The position numbers and the translations under genes were made by a program. The notes beneath the pieces are model-generated. The model made no database searches, had not been told where the DNA came from, and was given only the letters and a program-made list of their open reading frames with translations. Positions 1-7,125 of a stretch of 64,000 nucleotides of DNA are shown in pieces. Position 1 is the stretch's first letter, and each line of letters starts with the position of its first letter. This stretch comes from Bifidobacteriaceae bacterium UBA2724 (lineage in GTDB: Bacteria; Actinomycetota; Actinomycetes; Actinomycetales; Bifidobacteriaceae), in the NCBI GenBank assembly GCA_002353815.1, contig DEKK01000003.1, positions 324,481-388,480 on the forward strand. Reading direction: 5' to 3'.

Positions 1-1
1 G

Positions 2-451
2 AACCCCACGAGCGTGGAGGCCATCAACGCCGCCGAACAGCGTCTGAGTCGCATAGCCGAACGCCAGAACCGCGAGTTCTCCGGCCAGTTGATGCGCCTG
101 CTGCGCGTGGCCGTGTACATGCAGGGCGGGTACGCGAAGCTCGACGACGTGGACCTGTCGGGCGTCACGCCCGTCTGGGAGCCCGTCAACGTCAGCAGTG
201 ACGCGGCCAAGGCCGACTGGCTGACGAAGGTCGGCAGCGTGGACCAGGCGCTCGCCACGAGCGACGTGGGCCGCCGCCGCCTCGGGCTCAGCGAGGCCGA
301 GATCAAGAGCGTGAAAGCCTACGAGACGCAGCAGCGCGCACAGTCGAACCTCGACGCTCTACGCCAGTCCATCGCACAGGGCGGCGCGCAACAGCAGCAG
401 GCTGGCGCGGAGCAGGCGGACGCACAAACGGAGCAGCCGGCGCAGCAGTAG
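2..451 (+). CDS. Phage portal protein, C-terminal part (partial)
   Basis: The open frame already runs at the window edge, so only the last 149 residues are visible. The sequence begins NPTSVEAINAAEQRL, followed by a helical stretch ending in a Gln/Ala-rich tail. This is the pattern I know from the end of SPP1 gp6-like portal proteins, in which the C-terminal helices form the crown of the dodecameric ring through which DNA enters the head. The next gene is the minor head protein, as expected after a portal. The low-complexity tail (QQQQAGAEQADAQTEQPAQQ) is typical of such C-termini. The GTG at 14 is not a real start. Confidence 0.8.
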   Translation, partial: NPTSVEAINAAEQRLSRIAERQNREFSGQLMRLLRVAVYMQGGYAKLDDVDLSGVTPVWEPVNVSSDAAKADWLTKVGSVDQALATSDVGRRRLGLSEAEIKSVKAYETQQRAQSNLDALRQSIAQGGAQQQQAGAEQADAQTEQPAQQ

Positions 452-469
452 ACGTGAGGGAGGCGCGTG

Positions 470-1921
470 ATGGCGGACTGGACGCACCTGAGCCTGACCG
501 CGGACGCGCGCCGGAACCTCGAGGCGGAGCTGGCCGCATCCCAGGGCGACTACCGGACGACCATGCAGGCCATCGACGACTACGCGGACGAGCTTGCCGG
601 CAGCCTGTTCGACCCTGACGATCCCGCGGCCTCGCTCGCATTCACGGACCCGGACGCGATAGCGGACGCGGCGCGTGACATCGTCAGCCTCGCGCAGGAG
701 GCGGCCGACAGCCGGTACATGGTGCAGCGCACCGCATGGCAGGAGGCCGCCGACGCGGACTTCCCGGGTTTCGCGGGCGCCGACCGCGAGGACTGGACGC
801 GCGTCATGTGGGATGTGCAGCACGGCTTCAGCGACACGGACTTCAACGGCCTGACGTACGGGCAGGTGATGGCCGGCAGGGCGCGCAGCGGCGTGGGCAT
901 CATGGACCTGCTGCCCAAGGCCGAGTCTGGCAACGCGGACGACCTGCAGCAGGCGTACGCTGATTTCCTGCGGCAGATGGCCATGCACGCGGCGCAACGC
1001 CAGCAGATGGCGGACATCGCCATGGACCCGACGCGCCCGCGGTGGGCGCGTGTGCCGCGCGGCCGCGTGACGTGCGCGTTCTGCACGATGCTCGCCGGCC
1101 GCGGGTTCGTGTACACGAGCGAGGAAGCGGCCGGCGGCGGCCTCGGCAATGTGTATCACGCGCATTGCGACTGCGAGCCCGTCCCCTCGTGGGGCGAGGC
1201 AAAGCTGGCCGGGTACGATCCACGGCGGCTGGACGCCCTGTACCGCAGGGCGAAGGCCGGGCTACCGGACGGCGCGTCGTACCGTGACGTGCTCTCGCGC
1301 ATGCGCGCGCAGGGCGGTGTCACGGACTCCCCGGCCGCGCCAGGCGGCGGAAGCGGCGGGAAGCCGCCCAAGCCGCCCAAGGCACCGGCGGCGGCTTCTC
1401 AGGAGCCGGACGAGCCGAAGGTGCCGCATTCGCCGGACGAGTCGCGGATCCTGTCGATGCGTGGCGTGTCTGGCGTGTCCGACGTGGAGTGGCTGGAACG
1501 GCAGAAGGCCGCCGGTGTCGACCCGTCGCTCGAGGTGCTTTACCCGCACGAGACCGTGTTCCTCGAACGGTTCGAGGCGTTGGGCAATCACGTCAGGTGG
1601 ATACCGCGCGACACGGAGAACCAGACCGCGACGAACGACTTCGAATGGCTGGAGGCTGGTGAACTGTGCGAGCTCAAGTCCATGACGAGCACGAAATACC
1701 AGCATATTGCGAAGCGAATCAGCGAGTCCGCCGCCAGCGCGATGGACAACCACGGCGTAGTGAAAGACTGCTACGTGATCGACATCGGTCATGCGCGCAT
1801 GTCCGACAAGCTGGCCAGCCAGTTGATGGCCTACAACGTGCGGCATCCTGACCAGAAGACGAGGATCCGGCGTCTATTCGTCATGGACGCTGACGGGCTG
1901 CATGAGATAGGGCTCAAATGA
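470..1921 (+). CDS. MuF-like minor head protein with C-terminal nuclease toxin-like domain
   Basis: 483 residues. I chose ATG 470 over GTG 467 because GAGGGAGG at 456-463 is 6 bases from 470. Residues 1-240 look like a Mu gpF/SPP1 gp7-type minor head domain, ending in a putative zinc site with C202-x2-C205 and H232-C233-x-C235 (CAFC ... HAHCDC). A Pro/Gly/Lys-rich linker follows at about 288-325. The last 150 residues resemble CdiA C-terminal PD-(D/E)XK nuclease toxins: a predicted helix, D390 in NDFEW, E401-L-K403, then a KDCYVIDI strand. Known MuF proteins often carry exchangeable toxin tips that may enter the cell with the DNA. Nuclease activity is inferred. No immunity gene is evident next to it. 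A tRNA gene follows. Confidence 0.75.
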   Translation: MADWTHLSLTADARRNLEAELAASQGDYRTTMQAIDDYADELAGSLFDPDDPAASLAFTDPDAIADAARDIVSLAQEAADSRYMVQRTAWQEAADADFPGFAGADREDWTRVMWDVQHGFSDTDFNGLTYGQVMAGRARSGVGIMDLLPKAESGNADDLQQAYADFLRQMAMHAAQRQQMADIAMDPTRPRWARVPRGRVTCAFCTMLAGRGFVYTSEEAAGGGLGNVYHAHCDCEPVPSWGEAKLAGYDPRRLDALYRRAKAGLPDGASYRDVLSRMRAQGGVTDSPAAPGGGSGGKPPKPPKAPAAASQEPDEPKVPHSPDESRILSMRGVSGVSDVEWLERQKAAGVDPSLEVLYPHETVFLERFEALGNHVRWIPRDTENQTATNDFEWLEAGELCELKSMTSTKYQHIAKRISESAASAMDNHGVVKDCYVIDIGHARMSDKLASQLMAYNVRHPDQKTRIRRLFVMDADGLHEIGLK

Positions 1922-1991
1922 ACAAGGTCCGAAGCACCCCTCCGTTTTCCGTATTTTATTTCAATACCACAGAGGACCTCGGACCTTGTTC
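1920..1991. repeat. 13-bp perfect inverted repeat with 46-nt AT-rich loop
   Basis: GAACAAGGTCCGA at 1920-1932 is the exact reverse complement of TCGGACCTTGTTC at 1979-1991. It overlaps the stop codon of the minor head gene and precedes the tRNA. There is no T-run after the right arm, and the loop is long for a terminator. It could be a weak terminator, a protein site or an insertion scar of the tRNA cassette. Seen directly; function unknown. Confidence 0.7.
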
Positions 1992-2010
1992 GACAAGTAT
2001 ATCACGTTTT

Positions 2011-2092
2011 GGTGGTTTGCCTGAGTGGTCGAAGGGGCCCGGCTGTAAACCGGGTGCATGATGCCGCGCTGGTCCGAATCCAGCAGCCACCA
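2011..2092 (+). tRNA. tRNA-Tyr (GTA), prophage-encoded, class II
   Basis: An 82-nt cloverleaf. The acceptor GGTGGTT pairs with AGCCACC (one G-T) and the discriminator is A2092. The D-stem is CCT/GGG with GG in the loop. The anticodon arm CCCGG-CTGTAAA-CCGGG gives anticodon GTA. A long variable arm is present, as in bacterial tRNA-Tyr, and the T-arm is GCTGG-TCCGAAT-CCAGC. The CCA tail is not encoded. The T-loop has C where the nearly universal T55 (pseudouridine) should be, which is unusual. A TATATC at 1998-2003 could be a -10 element for its own promoter. Two terminators follow directly, so it looks like a self-contained cassette between head genes. Confidence 0.85.
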
Positions 2093-2098
2093 CGACTG

Positions 2099-2123
2099 GC
2101 CGCCTTCGGGCGGCTTTTCTTTT
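2099..2123 (+). terminator. Rho-independent terminator after tRNA-Tyr
   Basis: GCCGCC, a TTC loop and GGGCGGC, followed by TTTTCTTT. It sits 7 bases after the tRNA, so it likely ends the tRNA transcript. Confidence 0.8.
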
Positions 2124-2127
2124 ACCG

Positions 2128-2153
2128 ACCCCGCAGACCCTGCGGGGTTTTTG
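2128..2153 (+). terminator. Second, tandem terminator
   Basis: ACCCCGCA, a short loop and TGCGGGGT, followed by TTTT. With the preceding hairpin it forms a double terminator. The late-operon transcript would have to read through both to reach the scaffold and capsid genes, or a promoter must lie downstream. Confidence 0.75.
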
Positions 2154-2174
2154 CATATCCGAAGGAGGGCGCCG

Positions 2175-2705
2175 ATGGGTGTTGTCGATGTTGTGGACGG
2201 GGCCGTGCGCTGGTATGCGCGCTCCGCGCTGGGAGTGGAACATGGCGATGGGGTCGCCGTGCTGGTGAAGTCGTACACGTACCTTCTGGGCGCGTGGTCG
2301 TGCTTCGCCATCACGGACGACCCGGCGGACGACCGCCTGTACGAGGTCACGGGAGCCGCGTCCGGCGGCGTGCACGTCAGGCATTACGATGCGGCCCCCG
2401 ACCGCGTGTACGAGCCGGAGGAAGGAAAGACATCCGAAAGGAAGGTGGGGGTCATGTCGGACGGCATTCCCGGGTATCTGATGCGCATGGTCGGCGAGTA
2501 CAGGGAGCTCGCGGGCAGGAGGGAGCGGCTCGCGAAGTACAGGGCTTCGCATTTCCGTGAGTTGAAGGAGTCCGGCGAGGAGGAGCTCATGTCCGATCAG
2601 GCGTATGCGATGCGCGAGTATGCGGACGTGCTGATGAAGCGCCTCCGCTTCCACCTGGGCGACCGTGCCGCGGAACTCGTCGCCGATAGCCGCGGGGAGT
2701 CCTGA
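2175..2705 (+). CDS. Phage protein of unknown function, C-terminal crAss001_48-like helical domain
   Basis: 176 residues, start ATG 2175 behind AAGGAGG. Residues 1-90 are a small mixed domain that I do not recognise. From about residue 94 (MSDGIPGYLMRMVGEY) to 170 the protein is helical and charged, with the pattern YRELAGRRERLAKY ... LMSDQAYAMREYADVLMKRL. This recalls the short phage family annotated as crAss001_48-related, whose role is unknown. A second ATG at 2454, behind GAAAGGAAGG, could start the C-terminal domain on its own. The gene stands between the tRNA cassette and a tRNA-like element, and a terminator follows directly, so it may belong to an inserted cassette rather than the head operon. 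Confidence 0.6.
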   Translation: MGVVDVVDGAVRWYARSALGVEHGDGVAVLVKSYTYLLGAWSCFAITDDPADDRLYEVTGAASGGVHVRHYDAAPDRVYEPEEGKTSERKVGVMSDGIPGYLMRMVGEYRELAGRRERLAKYRASHFRELKESGEEELMSDQAYAMREYADVLMKRLRFHLGDRAAELVADSRGES

Positions 2706-2711
2706 AACACC

Positions 2712-2740
2712 GTGCCCCGCTCCATGTGGCGGGGTGTTTT
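2712..2740 (+). terminator. Terminator after the 2175 gene
   Basis: CCCCGC (2715-2720) pairs with GCGGGG (2729-2734), extended by G-T pairs, and ends in TGTTTT. Confidence 0.7.
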
Positions 2741-2806
2741 GGCTGTCGTGTAGTGCGCGCGGGGTAGCCCATGCCCCGCGTCCCGGTGCGAATCCGGGGA
2801 CGGCCC
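2741..2806 (+). ncRNA. tRNA-like element lacking a D-arm
   Basis: GGCTGTC (2741-2747) pairs over 7 bp with GACGGCC (2799-2805), with one G-T. A T-arm-like hairpin CCCGG-TGCGAAT-CCGGG abuts the 3' strand at 2782-2798. A 9-bp hairpin at 2757-2781 carries a 7-base loop AGCCCAT in the anticodon-arm position, formally CCC. Only 9 bases are left where a D-arm would be, and the base before the anticodon is G rather than T33. The layout is tRNA-like, but a working elongator tRNA is doubtful. It may be a decayed tRNA or a tRNA mimic. No gene overlaps it. Confidence 0.5.
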
Positions 2807-2878
2807 GATGGCGTGCGGCCGCATGGCCGGCGCAATGGCGCCCGCATGGGCGCGAACCAAAGTCAGGAAGGACATGAC

Positions 2879-3379
2879 ATGGCCGAGAACCAAGCCGAAG
2901 CAACGACGGCAGAGCAGACGGCGACGGAGGCGGAGCCGCACGGCGACGCAACCGAAACCACGCAGACCGAAGCCACCCAGCCGGACACGGCGATCGATTG
3001 GAAGGCGCAGGCCCGCAAGTGGGAGAAACTCGCCAAAGCCAACCATGAGAAGGCCGACGAGGCCGACCAGCTGCGTGAGAAAGCCGAGAAGGCCGACCAA
3101 CTGCAAGCACAGCTGGACGAGCTGAACGCGGCGCAGGCGTGGGAGAAGACCGTCGGCAAGGTCAGTGGCGAGACCGGTATCCCCGTGGATGTGCTCAGCA
3201 TCGTCAACGCGGACAGCGAGGACAAGCTCGCCGAAGCCGCGAAGATGCTCCAGGCGTTCATACAGGATGCACAGCGTCACACTGGCATGGGCGACCAGTC
3301 GCGCGAACCCTCGAAACCACGCCCCAGCACGGAAGCCGAGATCATGTCCCAAGTCAACCGCAACGCGACCGGCGCGTAA
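2879..3379 (+). CDS. Phage capsid scaffolding protein
   Basis: 166 residues, start ATG 2879 behind AGGAAGG. The N-terminus is acidic, Thr/Glu-rich and disordered. The middle is a heptad-rich coiled coil (about 45-80, AKANHEKADEADQLREKAEK). The C-terminal segment contains a GIPVDVLSI helix and a basic end near RNATGA. Length, charge and the position immediately before the major capsid gene fit the scaffolds of HK97-fold phages, which guide procapsid assembly and are later removed. The call rests on context and composition more than on conserved residues. Confidence 0.75.
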   Translation: MAENQAEATTAEQTATEAEPHGDATETTQTEATQPDTAIDWKAQARKWEKLAKANHEKADEADQLREKAEKADQLQAQLDELNAAQAWEKTVGKVSGETGIPVDVLSIVNADSEDKLAEAAKMLQAFIQDAQRHTGMGDQSREPSKPRPSTEAEIMSQVNRNATGA

Positions 3380-3407
3380 CCGGGCGCACGAAAGATAAGG
3401 AGCCACA

Positions 3408-4322
3408 ATGGCAACAACCGTGACCACGGGCGCGCTCAGCCTGCCCGTCAACCTCGCGCAGGAAATCATCGACAAGGTGCAGACGGGTTCAGCCGTCGCC
3501 GCCCTGTCCGCAAGCAAGCCGCTCCTCTTCGGCGACACGCAGGTCGTGACGTTCACAAAGCATCCGCGCGCCGAATTCGTGGAAGAGGGCGCCGCCAAGA
3601 GCCCGGCCGACGTGGAGTTCGGCACCGTCACCGCCGTCCCCCACAAGGCGCAGGTGACCGTCCGCTTCGACGAGGAGGTGCTCTGGGCCGACGAGGATCG
3701 CCTCAAGGGCGTGTACCAGGCCGTCGCCGACGCGGCGACCGTGAGCCTGAGCCGTGCGCTCGACCTCGGCGTCTTCCACCGCATCAACCCCAGCACCGGC
3801 GCGGCCATGACCGGGTGGACGAACTACCTGACGTCGACCACGAAGACCGTGACCGACACTGGTGACGCGGACGCGGACATTGAGAAGGCCATCGGCCTCG
3901 TCCTCAACGACGGAGAAGGCTACGACGTCAACGGCATCGCCCTGAGCAAGCCCGAGGCGTTCAAGCTCGCCACCACGCGCGACAAGCAGGGCCACCCCCT
4001 GTACCCGGAGCTCGGATACGGCACCAACGTGACCGCGTTCAAGGGCACCAAGGCATCCGTCACGACCACGGTCAACGCGCCGGAGGCTACGACGGCGACC
4101 GGCGTGGAGGCGATCGTCGGCGACTTCGAGAACGGCATCTACTGGGGCATCCAGCGCACCCTGCCGCTCGAGGCCATCACCTACGGCGACCCCGACGGCC
4201 TCGGCGACCTCAAGCGCCACAACCAGGTCGCCTACCGTCTCGAGATGCTGTACGCGTGGTACGTGGACCCGGCGCGCTTCGCCGTCGTGAAGGCCGCCGA
4301 CACGGCGAGCGCGGGCAAGTAG
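3408..4322 (+). CDS. Major capsid protein (HK97 fold)
   Basis: 304 residues, ATG 3408 behind AAGGAG. It begins with an Ala/Leu-rich helix, then an F-G-D-T-Q E-loop-like hairpin and a region EFVEEGAAKSPADVEFG. The last is characteristic of phage major capsid proteins, in which the E-loop precedes a spine helix (LSRALDLGVFHRI). A P-domain-like segment and a C-terminal strand (YRLEMLYAWYVDPARFAVVK) complete the fold. The size is typical for siphoviruses whose scaffold is a separate gene, as here. It forms the icosahedral shell. Confidence 0.9.
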   Translation: MATTVTTGALSLPVNLAQEIIDKVQTGSAVAALSASKPLLFGDTQVVTFTKHPRAEFVEEGAAKSPADVEFGTVTAVPHKAQVTVRFDEEVLWADEDRLKGVYQAVADAATVSLSRALDLGVFHRINPSTGAAMTGWTNYLTSTTKTVTDTGDADADIEKAIGLVLNDGEGYDVNGIALSKPEAFKLATTRDKQGHPLYPELGYGTNVTAFKGTKASVTTTVNAPEATTATGVEAIVGDFENGIYWGIQRTLPLEAITYGDPDGLGDLKRHNQVAYRLEMLYAWYVDPARFAVVKAADTASAGK

Positions 4323-4326
4323 ACCG

Positions 4327-4698
4327 ATGGCTGACGTGTACGCGACCGTGGAGGACGTGACCGCCCGGTGGCGCGCCATGTCGGACAGCGAGGAGACGCG
4401 GTGCGCGGCATTGATCGCGGACGCGAGTGACCTGATCCGCACCACGTGCCCCAACTGGCAGGCGGCCGGCGCGGACACGCTGCGCCGCGTCACGTGCGCC
4501 GCCGTCATCCGCGCACTCCAGTCCGGTGACATGGCGGGAGTTTCCCAGTCCAGCCAGACAGCGGGACCCTTCAGCCAGTCATGGTCGTACAGCAACCCCT
4601 CAGGGGATTTGTACCTGACCAAGGCGGAGAAGAAGGCGCTCGGCGGCACCGTTCGCCTCGGGAGCACGGACATGAGCCGGCTGGGAGGCGCGGGGTGA
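4327..4698 (+). CDS. Head-tail connector protein (gp6/gp15-like)
   Basis: 123 residues, starting 4 bases after the capsid stop with no good ribosome site of its own, so it is probably coupled to the capsid gene. It is a compact helical protein: YATVEDVTARW, then MSDSEETRCAALIADASDLIRTT, then a central helix and a tail with QSSQTAGPFSQSWSYSNPSG. These are the hallmarks of HK97 gp6/SPP1 gp15-type adaptors that sit under the portal ring. It is the first of four short connector genes. Confidence 0.75.
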   Translation: MADVYATVEDVTARWRAMSDSEETRCAALIADASDLIRTTCPNWQAAGADTLRRVTCAAVIRALQSGDMAGVSQSSQTAGPFSQSWSYSNPSGDLYLTKAEKKALGGTVRLGSTDMSRLGGAG

Positions 4699-5033
4699 AA
4701 GGCGAAACCGTCACCATCGTCAGCCGTGTGAAGGCGGGCGAGGATCCGGCAGGCGGCACACTGTGGAGCACCATGGAGGAGACCGTGGGCGACGTGCTCG
4801 TCGCCGACGGCTCCCAGTCGGATTCCACGGAGCAGACCCTGCCGGACGGCGTCACCGTCGCCCGCACCGCCTACATGCCCCGCTCGTGGGCGTGGCACAG
4901 TCTCAAGGGCTGCCGCATGCGCCTTGCGGATGGCACGGAGTACGAGGTCGTGGGCGACCCGCGTCCCTATGATGGCGGGCTCACGCCCACCCGGTGGGAC
5001 ACGGTCGTCCAACTGACCGCAATGGAAGCATAA
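4695..5033 (+). CDS. Head closure / stopper-like protein
   Basis: 112 residues. The GTG at 4695 overlaps the previous stop as GTGA, which fixes the start by coupling. It is beta-rich (ETVTIVSRVKAG, VGDVLVADGS, RLADGTEYEVVGDPRPYDGG), as expected for the SPP1 gp16-like stopper that seals the head and joins the tail. Order (second connector gene), size and the end motif PTRWDTVVQL support the call. I see no catalytic features. Confidence 0.65.
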   Translation: MKGETVTIVSRVKAGEDPAGGTLWSTMEETVGDVLVADGSQSDSTEQTLPDGVTVARTAYMPRSWAWHSLKGCRMRLADGTEYEVVGDPRPYDGGLTPTRWDTVVQLTAMEA

Positions 5034-5043
5034 GGAGGCAACG

Positions 5044-5385
5044 ATGGCACAGGTCATCGTCAAGCTTGACGGCGCGGGCCTCATGGCCTTGCGCCGCGAC
5101 CCGGGCATCGTCGGCGAGGTGGACAAGGCCGCAGTGCGCGTCTGCTCGGCCGCGAACCGGCTCGCCGCCGGCCACTCGCTCAGAGGATACGCGCACACCA
5201 GGCCGGAAAGCCCTTACTACCGGCAGTCGGCCGCAGCCGTGTACGCGGTGGCGAAGGCGCGCGACTCCAGGGTCGGCACCATCGCCCTCGTGCGCGCCGC
5301 CACGGTCCCCGCCGCCATCGCCGCGCGCAAGGACAACCTCCTGCGCAAGGCCGTCGGCCAATGCCAGACGGGAGGCGCGGAGTGA
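5044..5385 (+). CDS. HK97 gp10-like tail-completion/minor capsid protein
   Basis: 113 residues, ATG 5044 with a full AAGGAGG. It has an N-terminal strand (AQVIVKLDGAG), a helix with conserved Ala/Arg, a region YAHTRPESPYYRQSA and a basic C-terminal helix. This matches the short neck proteins of the HK97 gp10 group in their usual third connector position, where they help complete the tail end. Assignment is by context and pattern. Confidence 0.6.
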   Translation: MAQVIVKLDGAGLMALRRDPGIVGEVDKAAVRVCSAANRLAAGHSLRGYAHTRPESPYYRQSAAAVYAVAKARDSRVGTIALVRAATVPAAIAARKDNLLRKAVGQCQTGGAE

Positions 5386-5750
5386 ACGCCGAACAGGCGA
5401 CCGTCGCCTACCTCAAGACGGTGCCCGGCCTGTCCGGCGCGGGCATCGGATTCACCCTGCCGGAGGGCGCGAAGCCCACGGGAGGCACGTACATAACCGT
5501 CGAACGCTCCGGCGGCAGTACGCGCAACCACGTGGACACCGCGCAGCTGACCGTCATGGTGTGGGCGCCGACCCCGTGGGCGGCGTCCGACACGATGCAC
5601 CGCGTGCTCGCCCCGGCCCTCCGGTCAATGGCCGACGAATCCACTGACGTGGGCATGAGCCGCGTCGACGGCATCGTCGAGGACTCGTACCCGTCCGACC
5701 CCGTGTGGCCGCGCTGGACGGCGCAGCTCACCATGACGTGCGTCCTCTAG
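5382..5750 (+). CDS. Tail terminator-like protein
   Basis: 122 residues. The GTG at 5382 overlaps the preceding stop as GTGA. The sequence (EQATVAYLKTVPGLSG, TYITVERSGGSTRNHVDTAQLTVMVWAP, then helix ASDTMHRVLAPAL and strands ending in LTMTCVL) resembles the lambda gpU/DUF3168-type tail terminators that cap the growing tail tube. It lies directly before the major tail protein, which is the expected place. Confidence 0.7.
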   Translation: MNAEQATVAYLKTVPGLSGAGIGFTLPEGAKPTGGTYITVERSGGSTRNHVDTAQLTVMVWAPTPWAASDTMHRVLAPALRSMADESTDVGMSRVDGIVEDSYPSDPVWPRWTAQLTMTCVL

Positions 5751-5794
5751 GCGCACGCCCCAGCACTTTCCGAACTATCAAATAGGAGGACATT

Positions 5795-6382
5795 ATGTCC
5801 AATGTTGCAATCGGCAAGCCGAAGAAGGTCAGCGGCGTCGTGTACGTCGCGCCGAAGGGCACGACACTGCCCACGGACGCGACGGCAGCGCTCGACCCCG
5901 CGTTCGTCACCCTCGGCATGCTCTCCGACGACGGCATCGAGAACGAGCCGTCGATCGACACGACCGACGTGACCGAGATGGGCGGCACCAACGCGCTCAC
6001 CGTCGTGTCCGGCTATTCGGAGACCCTCGCGTTCACGATGATCGAGACGACCGCCGCCGGCATGAAGCTGCTCTACGGCGACTCCTCGGTCTCCGGCACG
6101 GACGGCAGCATGACCGTCAGGCACACGCAGCCGGACAGCACCGGCAAGGTCGTTGTGTGCGAGATCCTCATGGCCGGATGGGACCATGTCAAGCGCCTCG
6201 TCGTGCCGGACGCCACCGTGTCCGACCGCGACAGCATCACCTACGCCGCGTCGGATGCGGTCGGCTACGGCGTCACCCTGTCGTGCAACGCGGACGCGGA
6301 CGGCGTGACCATGACCGAGTACATCGCGCCCATCGCCACGGCAGGAACCACCGCCACGACATCGACCTCGGCCGGGAAGTGA
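5795..6382 (+). CDS. Major tail (tube) protein
   Basis: 195 residues, ATG 5795 behind AGGAGG. It is rich in beta strands, Thr and Gly, with a repeated pattern typical of tube proteins (VSGVVYVAPKGTTLPTD, GYSETLAFTMIETTAAG, SDAVGYGVTLSCNADADG) and a Thr-rich tail. It lies between the terminator and the chaperone frameshift genes, which is the diagnostic position. It polymerises around the tape measure. Confidence 0.85.
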   Translation: MSNVAIGKPKKVSGVVYVAPKGTTLPTDATAALDPAFVTLGMLSDDGIENEPSIDTTDVTEMGGTNALTVVSGYSETLAFTMIETTAAGMKLLYGDSSVSGTDGSMTVRHTQPDSTGKVVVCEILMAGWDHVKRLVVPDATVSDRDSITYAASDAVGYGVTLSCNADADGVTMTEYIAPIATAGTTATTSTSAGK

Positions 6383-6388
6383 TAGACA

Positions 6389-7119
6389 GTGAGCCAGCCA
6401 AAGCAGACAAAAGGCATCCCCGCGCCGCAGACCGCCACGGTCAACGTCAACGGCGTCGACGTGACCGTCGACCTCAAGGCGTTCGACGACTGGACGTTCC
6501 TCGACGACCTGGCGAGGGTCGAGGCGGCGGACTCCGGCGAGTCGACCGACGTGGGCGACCAGCTCAGGGTCGTCAGCATCGTGCGCCGCATCTTCGGCAA
6601 GCAGTACCGCGCGGTGCTCGCCACGCTCGCCGACGACGACGGCCGCATCCCCGTGCAGGGCGTCATGGACGCGCTCACCAAGGTCCTGAGCACGGCAGCC
6701 CCAAACTCCTGACGCTCGTGGCGATGTGCGTCCGATGCCCAGACGCGCTGCGCGCGGACATGCAGCGCGTCTACGGGCTGGACGCGGACGACATCGGCGC
6801 GGGCATCCGCGTCATGCGGGCGGCCGACCTCGCCGCCAGCCTCCCGCAGGACGCTCTCGTCTGGCACAGGCTCGACCCGCGCGCCGGTTGGGACGAGCGG
6901 ACCGCGCTCCTCGCATCCTTGCGCGACTCGTGCGCGTGGATCGCGTGGAGCATGAGCAAGCATCCCAAGGGGCAGAGGTGGCGCGACCAGTGGCCACGCC
7001 CCGGTGACGGCAAACGCGACGGGCACGGCGACCCCACCGTCGCCAGCGGCACCGCGGAGCAGGTGCTCGGCATGCTCAGCCGCCCGCGCGGAGAAACCGA
7101 ATCCAAGCAGACCCGATAG
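6389..7119 (+). CDS. Tail assembly chaperone pair (frame 0 product and -1 frameshift fusion)
   Basis: The frame-0 product runs from GTG 6389 to the stop at 6710-6712 (107 residues). A -1 slip at CCCAAAC (6700-6706) continues in the next frame to 7119, giving a fusion of about 243 residues. The second part reads PKLLTLVAMCVRCPDALRAD and has the Trp-rich helical look of gpGT-type extensions (WHRLDPRAGWDER, WIAWSMSKHPKGQRW). Such chaperone pairs coat the tape measure until the tube forms. The short and long products are normally made in a fixed ratio. The next gene is the tape measure, as expected. Confidence 0.85.
6700..6706 (+). other. Programmed -1 frameshift slippery site CCCAAAC
   Basis: The heptamer reads C CCA AAC in the frame of the upstream gene, a perfect X-XXY-YYZ signal. 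It lies 4 bases before the frame-0 stop TGA (6710-6712). The -1 frame is open from there to 7119, so slipping P-N to P-K fuses the two tail chaperone frames. Confidence 0.88.
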
Positions 7120-7125
7120 GAGGGC

